Source: Spiroplasma endosymbiont of Panorpa germanica (GTDB lineage Bacteria; Bacillota_I; Bacilli_A; Mycoplasmatales; Mycoplasmataceae). Taken from it: a stretch of 64,000 nucleotides of DNA. Shown in pieces: positions 36,243 through 45,900 of the stretch; the first letter of the stretch is position 1; every line of letters begins with the position of its first letter. A model generated the notes under the pieces. It had not been told where the DNA came from and ran no database searches. It saw nothing but the letters and a program-made list of their open reading frames with translations. The DNA lies in assembly GCF_964019765.1 (NCBI RefSeq), contig NZ_OZ026461.1, forward strand, positions 62,001 through 126,000, given 5' to 3'. A program made the position numbers and the translations under genes.

Positions 36243-36259
36243 TATAATTAAATTATAAT
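36243..36259 (+). promoter_or_regulatory. Probable promoter elements for the nucleoside ABC transporter
   Basis: Two TATAAT hexamers (36243-36248 and 36254-36259) in the 50-base gap before the ABC ATPase gene. Confidence 0.45.
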
Positions 36260-36280
36260 AGAATCAATGAGGACAGAATA

Positions 36281-37822
36281 ATGAAAAATGACAATCAATA
36301 TGCGGTTGAAATGGATTCTATTACTATGATTTTTAATAAAACCTTAATAGCAAATGATAAAATCGACTTTAAAGTAAAATCGGGTGAAATTCATGCCTTA
36401 GTTGGCGAGAACGGAGCGGGTAAATCAACTTTAATGTCGATTTTATTTGGTTTATACGAACCAACTCAGGGTGAAATTAAAATAAATGGTAAAATCGAAG
36501 CTATTACAAACCCAGTCAAGGCGAATCGTCTTGGAATTGGAATGGTTCATCAACACTTTAAACTAGTTGACATATATCCGGTTTGAATGAATATTGCGTT
36601 AGGTGATGAAATTACCAAAGGTAAATTGTTTATTGACAAAAATAAAATCAAGGCGAAAATTACAGAGATTATGCAAAAATATAGTTTGGAAGTAGACCTT
36701 GATGCTAAAGTCGAAAATATCACTGTTGGGATGCAACAACGTACTGAGATTTTAAAAATTTTATACAGAGATGCTGAAATTCTGGTTTTTGATGAACCAA
36801 CAGCGGTTCTAACACCAACAGAGATTGACGGACTTTTAAAAGTTATGAAGAAACTTCAAAAAGATGGAAAAACAATTATTTTCATTACACATAAAATGGC
36901 TGAGATCCAATCGGTTGCAAACTCAGCAACAGTAATTCGTCGCGGTAAAAAAATCGAAACGTTTGATATGAGCAAAACCACAGTTGAAAAATTGGCAGAA
37001 GCTATGGTAGGGAGAAAGTTGGTTGAAATCAAAAACAGTTACACTCCTTGTCAAGACAGAGTGGTTTTATCAGTTCAAGATTTAACAATGAAAAAAATAT
37101 CTAACCATAAGGTTATTGGTTTAGACAATTTCAACTTAGATATTAGAGCTGGGGAAATTGTTGCCATCGCTGGTGTTGAAGGTAATGGACAACAAGAATT
37201 AGTTGGGGCCATTTCGGGACTTGAAAAAGTTAATGCTGGTAAAATAATTATAAATGGTGAAGATATCACTAAGGCTTCAATTAAGAAGCGATATCGAAAA
37301 TATAAAATAAACCATATTCCCGAAGACCGCCATAAGCACGGATTGGTTTTGGAAAATGATGTAATTCAAAATATGGTTTTACAAAATATTGATGATGTTG
37401 AATTTAGTAGATGAGGTTTAATCAAACGTAACGCTATTCAAAGTTATGCTCAAAAAATAATTTCAAAATTTGATGTCAGAGGATCACAAAATGGTTTTGC
37501 AATCTCTAGACAACTTTCTGGGGGTAACCAACAAAAAGCAATTGTTGGACGTGAACTTACAAGAGATCATGACATGATTATAATTTTCCAACCAACTCGA
37601 GGTTTAGATGTTGGTTCAATTGAATTTATCCACAACGAAATCTTAAAAGAGAAGGAAAGTGGTAAAGCCGTCCTTCTAGTTAGTTATGAACTTGGAGAAG
37701 TAATGGCTCTGGCTGATAGGATTGTCATTTTAAACGGTGGTAAAAAAGTTGGGGAATTACCCGGTAAGGGAGCCAAGAGAGAAGAAATTGGTTTAATGAT
37801 GACAGGAAAGGGGGCCGACTAA
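36281..37822 (+). CDS. Nucleoside-type ABC importer ATPase with two nucleotide-binding domains
   Basis: A 513-residue double ABC protein of the sugar/nucleoside importer class. The first domain has Walker A GENGAGKST, Q-loop MVHQHFKLV and Walker B LVFDEPTAVLTP. The second has the degenerate Walker A GVEGNGQQE usual for this class, a LSGGNQQKAIVGRE signature and IIFQPTRGLDVGS. It powers the two permeases that follow directly (the next ATG comes immediately after its stop). With the BMP lipoproteins it should import nucleosides, which a Mollicute cannot make de novo. TGA (Trp) codons at 36584 and 37411. Confidence 0.93.
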
Positions 37823-39886
37823 ATGGATTTTAAACTTGATAGATGGCTGACAAGGGAAAAACTAAGAATTTCTTTAAAGTCAGATAAAACAAAATCTAAA
37901 TTAAAATATGTGAAGGCCTCAATTTTGGCTTTGCTTTTCGGAATAACATTGGGAATAATAATTATTTTTGCCAATGGTTATAACGGACTTGGATACTTTT
38001 TTGAATTATTTAAAGTATCATTTAGTACTTGAAAAGTTGGAAATGGACAATCAGACTTAGATCGTATGATGAATCACTTTTCATCTTATATTATCCTAGC
38101 ATTGGGTCTAGCAATGGCATTCAAACTAGGTTTATTCAATATTGGGGGATCTGGTCAAGCCGTATTGGGAGCGGGGCTATCAATTATCCTTGTAGCTCAA
38201 ATGGAAAAAGCAACAGGAATTTCATTTGAAACTGTTGGGGCTAGTTATATCTTTGCAATATTCTTAATCTTCGTACTTTCAGCCGCAACGACCTCAGCAT
38301 TAGCTGGACTTTTAAAAGTATTTTTTAATATTCATGAAGTTGTGACAACAGTTATGATGAACTGAACAATTTGATACTTTTTACGCTGAATTATATTAAA
38401 AAACCCAGTTGACTATATAAATGCAAACCAAGAGACAAAACCGTTTAATCATAATTGAATTTCAATTGGTGGAAATCAATGAATTCTTGGAATAATTTTA
38501 GCAATCGTTTGTTTGGGAATAGTATTCTTTGCCCTTACTTTCTTGACATTTGGCTATAAATATAATGTTGTTGGTAAACAACCAACAGCTGCTAAATATG
38601 CTGGAATAAACAATAAATCTTTTGTAATTATTGCTACAGCAATTTCGGGGGCCTTAATCGGAATTGCAGCATTCATTTACTATATCTCAATTGAAAAAAA
38701 ATTAGGCTACGGACAAAACGACCTACCAACATTTGGATTTGATGGTATTTCCATTGCACTAGTGGCCTTTAATAACATTTTCGGAATTATTCCAATATCA
38801 TTCCTATGAGCGGTTATAAAGAGTTCTGCCACAGCAGCAACAGGTAACCCAGCATACAATGGTCTTTCCAATGAAGCCGCTTCATTAATGTTTGGAGCAG
38901 TAATTTATGGAGCAGCAATTTATTCTGTTTTCTATAGATGAGAACCATGGAAAAAACTTCAGTTCCGATTATACAAAAAAATTGATTTCAAAACCAAAAT
39001 TGAGATTGATAAAAATATAGAAATCATCAAAGATTACAAAAAACAAATTGCCTCTATAAAAATGGAAAGAAAATTGGCAATAAAAAATTACAAAGCTCAA
39101 CCAGATGAAACAATTCAAAACTTAGCTAAAGAAAATGAATTGCTGGGATGAAGCGATATTGTTAAAAGACCTTACAATGATCAAATTTCTGTTTTGAAAT
39201 CAAAAATAAACTCGATGGAGGTTTTAAATAAAATCATTTGAGAAGAAGGACTTAAAAAATATCAAGAAAATGGTCTTAATGGAGTTTATGGATGAAGATC
39301 TAAAAACAATAACCTAATTTTAGGAACTACCCTAGATGAGCTGACAGAATATGTAATCAGTCGAGATCACAAAATTGCAGAAAGCAAAAAGGAATTTAAA
39401 AACTTCTTGAAAGTTTCAGAAAAAATGAACGATTCAAAAATTGATGACGTAATTTTAAAACAAAATGCTAAACAGAAATTTGGAATTGAAGACGCAGAGA
39501 AAGATTTAGTTGATAAAACTCGCTCAATCAACACTGATTACAAAGAGCTAATTCTAAGCGCTAAAGAGAAACGTGATTTAGAAATTAAGGAAGCTCGCAA
39601 ACAAGCAGCTTTAGCTGGGGAAAAATCTGTTTCAGACTACAATAAAGTAATCAAAGTTAATAATGAAAATTTCAAAAAAATTCTAGAAGTAGTAAAACAA
39701 CAGTATGTTCAAATTGAACAATGAGAAAAACAAGAGTTAGACTCATTGAAATCTCAATTTGAACCTAAGTTAATCGCTGCAAAAGACAATTTGGAAGAAT
39801 ATAAATTGATAAAAAAACAATATCAAGAAGCTATGGTTCAAATCAAAGCCTCAAGCTTCGATAAAAAAATGGAGGTGAAATATTAA
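37823..39886 (+). CDS. Nucleoside ABC importer permease with long coiled-coil extension
   Basis: A 687-residue product. The first 380 residues are a permease of the BPD_transp_2 type with about nine membrane helices and features such as KLGLFNIGGSGQAVLGAG and FNIHEVVTTVMMNW. The remaining 300 residues are soluble and rich in Lys, Glu and Ile/Leu heptads (for example NIEIIKDYKKQIASIKMERKL and later AKEKRDLEIKEARKQ), predicted as coiled coil. Ordinary permeases of this class are about 350 residues, so the tail is an addition. Starts with the base after the ATPase stop; the second permease follows with no gap. Confidence 0.9.
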
Positions 39887-40813
39887 ATGTTAGTTACAAT
39901 GATAGCATTTATTTCCGGTGTTTTCGCTATTTTCCTAATAGCCTCAATTTCTGGAGCACTTTCAGAAAGAGCTGGTGTGGTAAATATCTCCATTGAGGGT
40001 TTTATGACAATGGGGGCTCTATCGTTTGCCATTGCAGGAAGCTATATGAATGCACAAGATGATAGTAACTGAACTCAGATTATTGCCTTGTTAATAGCCA
40101 TGGTAGTTTCTGGAGTATTCGCTTTGCTACATGGTTATGCTTCAATTAGATTGAAATCAAATCAAGTGGTTGTTGGTACTGCAATAAATATTCTAGCACA
40201 AGGAATTGCGCTTTACTTGGCAACATCAGGAATTCTAGGTTCAGATGGTACAAGAATTCCAACTAATTACTCAGTAATTAGTTTTGATGACAACAAAAAT
40301 ATTTTCAACCTTTATTTAATTATTGCGGTTTTAATTGCTGCAACAGTTGGAGCATTTTTCACCTTTACAAAAATTGGTAAAAGATACGCCGCTGCTGGTG
40401 AAAATCCCAACGCTGTTGATGCGGCTGGAATTAATGTAATTAAATACCGTTACATCGCAATTGTGATTTCAGGAATGTTAGCTGGATTATCGGGTGCAAT
40501 GTTCGTAGTTATAAAAACTTCCGGTTCATTTAGAGGAAGCACCGATGGGTGAGGATTCTTAGCACTAGCAATTATGATTGTGGGTCAATGAAGAATTAAA
40601 TTTATTGCCCCAGCAGCGTTATTATTCTCGATTATGTTTGGACTCGGGGAATACCTATGATCTGTTGACGGTGTTCCAAACTCATTCAAGGATAATGCAG
40701 ATCTATTTAAAGTATTACCATTTATCGGTTCTCTACTTGTTATGATTATTTTCAGTAAGTGGTCCCAAGCGCCAAAAGCGTCAGGAATTCCTTTTGATAA
40801 ATCAAAAAGATAG
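39887..40813 (+). CDS. Nucleoside ABC importer permease, second subunit
   Basis: A 308-residue membrane protein of normal length. It has about nine hydrophobic helices and the family segments GALSERAGVVNISIEGFMTMGAL and AAAGENPNAVDAAGINVIKYRYIAI. It should pair with the preceding permease to form the channel of the importer. TGA codons in SNWTQ, GWGF, GQWRI and EYLWS read as Trp. Last gene of the unit; a strong terminator follows 11 bases after the stop. Confidence 0.93.
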
Positions 40814-40824
40814 AAAATCATTAA

Positions 40825-40855
40825 AAAAATCTCAGAGTTTCTGAGATTTTTTTAT
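40825..40855 (+). terminator. Terminator of the nucleoside transporter operon
   Basis: Perfect 12-bp stem AAAAATCTCAGA/TCTGAGATTTTT with loop GTT, then a T-run. Confidence 0.88.
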
Positions 40856-40896
40856 TTTAGTCACGTAGAAATTTGAAATCATTTTCAAGAGTTTAA

Positions 40897-40922
40897 AAAA
40901 ACCGACCCAACAGATCGGTTTT
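40897..40922 (-). terminator. Terminator of the minus-strand duplicated membrane gene
   Basis: AAAACCGA/TCGGTTTT inverted repeat. On the minus strand it is followed by a T-run, 7 bases downstream of the stop at 40929. Confidence 0.7.
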
Positions 40923-40928
40923 GATATT

Positions 40929-41564
40929 TTAAATATTAATTAAATTTAAGTCGGTTCTTAATTGCTTGGTTTTACCTTTACTTGGCAATTTTGTTAGAGT
41001 TAATATTGCGGCTACAAACATAACAACGCAACTAATAACCCCAATTCACCATCCTAAAATTATGAAAATATCAAAACCCCAAAATAAGAATGGTGATATT
41101 ATTGTCAGAAATATAATTCAAGGAATTATTGAAAATATTCCTACCCAAGCCCCGATTTTTTGTATTTTTTTACTTTCAGAAAATAATAGAGCAATTGCCA
41201 CAAGTGGTATACAAAACAATAAATAAGATGAAATTACAAACCCAACAAAACCCCAAAATAAGAATGGTGATATTATTGTCAGAAATATAATTCAAGGAAT
41301 TATTGAAAATATTCCTACCCAAGCCCCGATTTTTTGTATTTTTTTACTTTCAGAAAATAATAGAGCAATTGCCACAAGTGGTATACAAAACAATAAATAA
41401 GATGAAATTACAAACCCAACAAAACCTCAGAACTGGTCAAAATCTAAGTGCTTAATTGCGGTCAGTGCACGTCTTAAACCAGTCAAAGATGAGAGGAAAT
41501 TTAGCATAAAGTATGCTTGAGCTCCGGTGGCTCCCATCATGGCAATTCTTGTTCATTTTATAAT
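40929..41564 (-). CDS. Small membrane protein with internal 58-residue duplication
   Basis: About 211 residues ending at TAA 40929-40931. The start is uncertain. A GAGGTGGT sequence (minus strand, near 41570) favours an ATT codon at 41567 or 41564, and the first ATG is at 41538-41540. The protein contains two exact copies of a 58-residue unit that begins WGFVGFVISSYLLF, has two membrane helices with a SESKKIQK turn between them, and ends IISPFLF. It then has one more helix and a basic tail (KLPSKGKTKQLR). Without the repeat it would be about 153 residues with four helices. Family not recognised. Confidence 0.7.
41072..41426. repeat. Perfect 174-bp tandem duplication
   Basis: Copy 1 is 41072-41245 and copy 2 is 41246-41419; I compared them base by base and found no difference. 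The 7-base sequence CAAAACC occurs at the start of copy 1, at the junction and just after copy 2, as expected for slippage or unequal crossing over at a short homology. 174 is a multiple of three, so the coding frame is kept. Confidence 0.95.
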
Positions 41565-41715
41565 AATGACCACCTCATTTAGATTATTATATCTATTTAT
41601 ATAATACATTAAACTGGTTTTGCTTTCAATTTTAAATTATAAAAATCTATTTATTTAAGAAAAAAACTGTATTTTACGATAAAATTATTTTACCAAGATT
41701 GAAAGAGGAATAAAA

Positions 41716-44193
41716 ATGTATTCAAATAAATTAATTGAGTCTCTAAATAAAGACTTAGCAACTGAATTTAAAAATTTAAAGCAAATAAGTAAGGATTTTA
41801 GTAAAACCTTTGATGGTGTTTCTAGAATGGTTATGTTAGACCGATATGCACAAAAAGACTTATTATTAAAAACTCTGAAAGTCGGAGATTTAGTAGTCAC
41901 AACAATTAAAGACGATCCGGTTTTTCCTTCGCGTGGAATTGGAACAGTAATTAAAGTTTTAAATGATGGACGCTACGAAGTTGAAATCGAACAAGCTTAT
42001 GTGGGAATAATAGATCCAGAGTCAACTATTGAAAGCAAAAGAGAAAATGTCATATTCAAGAATAAAACTGAATTGGACAAACCCTTAGAACTTTTTTGAG
42101 AACAAATCGCTTATCGTGTTGGGCATGCTTTAGGTAAAATCGAAAAAACTGATCAAAAATTGATTAGTGAAAAATTCACTGAAGAACTAGAAAAATTAAA
42201 CGTTATTCCAGCGGGACGAGTTTTGTTTGGAGCAGGAAGTGATAGTGCTGTAACATTTTTTAACTGTTATGTAATGCCGTTCATTAAAGATGATCGTGTA
42301 GGCATCGCTGAACACCGTCAACAAGTGGCAGAAATTATGAGTCGTGGAGGAGGAGTCGGTACCAATGGTTCAACACTAAGACCTCGAGGTGCAATTGCCA
42401 AATCGGTTGGAGGAAAATCTTCAGGATCGGTTAGTTGGTTAAATGACTTATCAGGATTGACCCATTTAATTGAACAAGGAGGTTCAAGAAGAGGTGCTCA
42501 AATGATTATGATGTCAGATTGACACCCAGATATAATAGAGTTCATAATTTCTAAAATGCAAAACACAAACATCTTATTGTGATTGCGCGAACATTCTCAA
42601 TCTCATTTAATTCGTGAGCAAGCAAATAATAAATTAAGATTTAAAAACTTAGGCCCAAATGAAAGAAGAACTTATGAAGCTATTTTGGCTAATAAGAAAA
42701 ACATCGATAAGGAAACCGTCCAAGAAGCTCAGAAAAATTTAGATGCTGGGGGAACTTGAGTAGTTTCAAATCCAGACTTCCTTTCAGGAGCAAATATTTC
42801 AGTGACATTAACTGATAAATTTATGAGTGCAGTTGAAAGAGACTTGAACTGAGAATTAAAATTCCCAGACCTAGATTCATTTGATGCTAAACAAAAAAAC
42901 TTCTATGACACTAATTGAGATAAAATGGGAGATGTTTTTGAATGAGAAGCTCAGGGTTATCCAGTTAAAGTTTATGAAAAAATCCCTGCAAGAGATTTAT
43001 GGGATTTAATAAACTTCTGTGCAACTTATTCAGCAGAGCCAGGAATCTTCTTTATTGACAAAGCAAACAAAATGACAAACGCTCAAGGTTATGGAATGAA
43101 GGTTGTGGCAACTAACCCCTGTGGGGAACAGCCACTAGCACCTTATTCAGTTTGTAATTTAGCTGCGATTAATTTAGAGAACTTTGTTAATAAAAAAACT
43201 AAAGAAGTTTTATACAATGAATTAGCAGAGACAGTGGCCAATTGTGTCCAAATGCAAGATAATGTAATTGATGCAACCCCCTATTTTTTAGAAGCAAATA
43301 AAAAACAAGCTTTAGGTGAGCGAAGAGTTGGTCTCGGGGTTATGGGTCTACACGACATGTTAATTTGAGCAGGACTTCGTTATGGTTCACCAGAAGCTAA
43401 TAAAGTAGTTGATAAAGTATTTGAAACAATTTGTTTGAGTGCTTATCGTAAATCTATTGAATTGGGTAAAATCAAAGGTTCATTCCCATTCCTAACAGAT
43501 AAAAAGAAATTTATTAAATCAGGATTTATTCAATCATTACCAAAGGATATCCAAGAAGGGATTCTTAAAAATGGTTTAAGAAATTCTCACCTTCTAACTG
43601 TTGCTCCAACTGGATCTACAGGAACCATGGTTGGTGCTTCAACAGGGTTGGAACCTTATTTTGCCTTTTCATATTTTAGATCTGGACGACTAGGTAAATT
43701 TATGGAAGTAAAAGCTAGAATTGTAGAAGAATGATTAACTTATAATCCTGAATTTGTTGACAAGCCTTTGCCTGATATTTTTGTTTCAGCTATGGAGTTA
43801 TCACCAGAAGAGCATGCTGATGTTCAATGTATTATTCAAAGATGAGTTGACTCTTCTATTTCTAAAACAGTTAATGCACCAAAAGGTTATTCAGTTAAAC
43901 AAGTCGAACAAATTTACTCACGACTTTACAAAGGTGGAGCCAAAGGTGGAACAGTTTATGTTGATGGAAGTCGAGACACTCAAGTGTTATCATTAAATGA
44001 TGATGATCAAACTATTGATGATGGATTAGAAGTAATTAGCAACAATAAACTTGCTAAACCAATTGAGGGTGAACAAAAGATTGGAAACGAAATTGGTGAT
44101 TTATGTCCAGTTTGTTCAATTGGAACCTTAATCGATTCAGCTGGTTGTGTCACTTGTAATAACTGTGGGGCACAATTAAAATGTGGTCTATAA
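41716..44193 (+). CDS. nrdJ: Adenosylcobalamin-dependent class II ribonucleotide reductase
   Basis: An 825-residue enzyme that reduces ribonucleotides to deoxyribonucleotides using adenosylcobalamin as radical source. The key residues are present: active-site Cys184 (FFNCYV), the NPCGEQ motif with Asn467, radical Cys469 and Glu471, partner Cys480 (SVCNLAAINL), and the phosphate loop APTGSTGTM. The C-terminus carries a cysteine-rich module (CPVC...CVTCNNCG) expected to bind zinc and pass reducing equivalents. No small radical subunit is encoded nearby, as expected for class II. At least nine TGA codons read as Trp. The following gene codes for cobalamin adenosylation, which supports the cofactor assignment. 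Confidence 0.93.
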
Positions 44194-44215
44194 AATAGTT
44201 TAAAGGAAGTTTAAC

Positions 44216-45292
44216 ATGAACCAGAGAGTCCAACTATTATTTAAAATTGCAATTATACCAGTTTATGCTGCAATGGTAGTTGGGGCTAAGGAAGCTTTAG
44301 CGCTTGTTCCAAATATTGAATTAGTTTCATTCCTATTATCATTTGCTGCCTTAGTATTTCCTTTGACAATGGTATTTGGAATAATCACGGTATTTACATT
44401 TATTGAAGTATTTATATATTCATATGGAGTCGCTCAATGAATGTTGTTATATTTAGTGGCTTGACCTATTTTGGTTTTAATCACAGTTTTATTTCGACCA
44501 TTAATAAAAAGACACTGATGGATTTTTGTCATTATAAATGGTTTATTTGGATTAAGTTTTGGATTAATTGACGCTACCTTAAATTATTTTGTCTGATTTA
44601 ATTTTGACTTTCCCGTAACAATTGCTTACTATTTGCGAGGAGTTACTTTTGATGTAATTCACGGGGTTGGTAATTTTATGATAGCCATAATTTTATATCA
44701 TCCGGTAATGGCTCTATGAAATAGTCATTTAAAAAAATATTTAGGAGGTAGTGGTTTCGTGAAACAAGAAAAAGGATATATTCATTTAATAATGGGAGAA
44801 GGTAAAGGAAAAACCTCAGCTCTTAATGGTATGGGGTTGCGCGCTGCTGGAGCTGGTTGAACGGTTAAATACGTGAGATTTCTAAAAAACCGACCTACAA
44901 GTGAAAATAAGATGCTTAAAAAAGCCAAAATTAAGGTTGAAAACTTTTACCACTTTTCTAAGAAGTTTATTTGAGAGATGAATCCAGAAGAGATTCAAGA
45001 ATTTAAAATTGAGACCCAAAAAGGCTTTGATTACTTAAAAAAAGTCTTACAAGACTCAAATAATGACATGGTTTTAATAGATGAATTGTTGGGTGCTATT
45101 GAAAATAAATTAATTGATGAAGATGAATTAATATCTGTTTTAAAAAATCGTCGACCAGGAATTGAAGTAGTAATTTCTGGGAGGTATGCATCTGCTAATT
45201 TAATTAAATTAGCAGATTTAACAAGTAAAATTGAACCGGTCAAACATTATTTTGACCAAGGTGTTGAAGCTAGAAAAGGAATAGAATTTTAA
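44216..45292 (+). CDS. ECF substrate component fused in frame to cob(I)alamin adenosyltransferase
   Basis: One uninterrupted 358-residue frame from ATG 44216 to TAA 45290-45292. Residues 1-180 form a hydrophobic ECF S-component (VPNIELVSFLLSF, then YLVAWPILVLITVLFRP, then a GLFGLSFGLIDATLNYF helix and RGVTFDVIHGVGNF). Residues 182-358 are a CobO/BtuR-type adenosyltransferase with P-loop GEGKGKTS (194-201), VLIDELLGAIE, SGRYAS and a KHYFDQGVEARKGIEF end. It should bring cobalamin in and convert it to adenosylcobalamin for NrdJ, encoded 22 bases upstream. A strong AGGAGGT and GTG (44743-44761) lie at the junction, so a separate enzyme could also be made. Confidence 0.85.
44743..44761 (+). promoter_or_regulatory. 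Internal Shine-Dalgarno and in-frame GTG at the S-component/CobO junction
   Basis: AGGAGGT at 44743-44749, then 9 bases, then GTG 44759-44761 in the frame of the fusion. CobO proteins normally begin close to this point (KGYIHLIMGEGKGKTS follows), so internal initiation could give a free adenosyltransferase of about 177 residues besides the fused form. Confidence 0.65.
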
Positions 45293-45750
45293 TGAAATCG
45301 GGAGCAAAAATATGATTAGCAAGCTCGGCTGCAGCGATTGTGCTGGGAACTTCTATAATTTTAAATACTGTATTTATATCAAAATATCAAACTTTAAAAG
45401 ATGGTTTGAAGGAAGACGCAAGCTTAAGACTAACAGTTGAGGCTTACGATATTGATGGGGGTATGTTCCATCGAAATGAGTTTTCAAACCTAACCCCAGC
45501 AAGCCTTTATGAGATAACCAAAGAGGATCCTAAGTTTGAATACGAAAGCTCATCTTTTGGAATGTTTTTGAAAAATCTTGATAATAAGGTCAAAAACAAC
45601 CAATACATTTCAATTAATTCCCCAACCCATGAAAAATGTGCTGGTAAAAGTTTAGAAAATCCTAAGAGACCAAATAGTTGTCAGGTTGGTGCATCTGATT
45701 TGATCATAAGTCAACCAGAGTACTTCATTTTTCAAATTGAGCAACTATAG
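45292..45750 (+). CDS. Membrane-anchored extracellular protein with DUF4430-like domain
   Basis: A 152-residue product whose ATG overlaps the TAA of the preceding gene (TAATG), so it is translationally coupled. Residues 5-28 form one N-terminal membrane anchor or uncleaved signal without a lipobox Cys. The rest should be outside the cell. The pattern ASLYEITKEDPKFEYESSSFGMFLKNL, then NNQYISINSPTHEKC, GASDLIISQPEYFIFQIE resembles DUF4430, the fold related to the C-terminal domain of transcobalamin and intrinsic factor. Two Cys (KCAGK, SCQVG) could form a disulfide. With its neighbours it could be the cobalamin-capturing surface part. The domain call rests on pattern only. Confidence 0.6.
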
Positions 45751-45758
45751 CAAAATTT

Positions 45759-45790
45759 AACTTCTGAAATAAATTTCAGAAGTTTTTTTT
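45759..45790 (+). terminator. Terminator of the nrdJ operon
   Basis: AACTTCTGAAAT / ATTTCAGAAGTT inverted repeat followed by TTTTTT, 8 bases after the DUF4430-like gene. Confidence 0.88.
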
Positions 45791-45871
45791 AATTTCGGTA
45801 CTATTTTTATACAAAATATATACAATTAATATTTATTAATCTGTCGCAATAAAATCAACTCTTTATGTTAA

Positions 45872-45877
45872 TATAAT
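45872..45877 (+). promoter_or_regulatory. -10 box upstream of deoD
   Basis: TATAAT 23 bases before the deoD ATG; no clear -35 sequence. Confidence 0.5.
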
Positions 45878-45900
45878 TGTGTAAAGGCAGGTATAAAAAA

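Noticed and set aside
36281-37822. The second Walker A of the nucleoside ABC ATPase looks damaged (GVEGNGQQE).
   Set aside because: This degenerate form is usual for the second domain of sugar/nucleoside-type double ABC ATPases.
41072-41426. Could the repeated block be an insertion sequence, CRISPR or integrated element?
   Set aside because: There are only two adjacent copies, no spacers, no terminal inverted repeats, and the block is coding and in frame with its gene.
41581-41715. Possible cobalamin riboswitch before nrdJ.
   Set aside because: The gap is short (about 135 bases), very AT-rich and has no B12-box-like or stem-rich GC segments.
45877-45900. Longer N-terminus for DeoD starting at GTG 45877.
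   Set aside because: It overlaps the promoter -10 box and the ATG 45901 gives the usual DeoD start.
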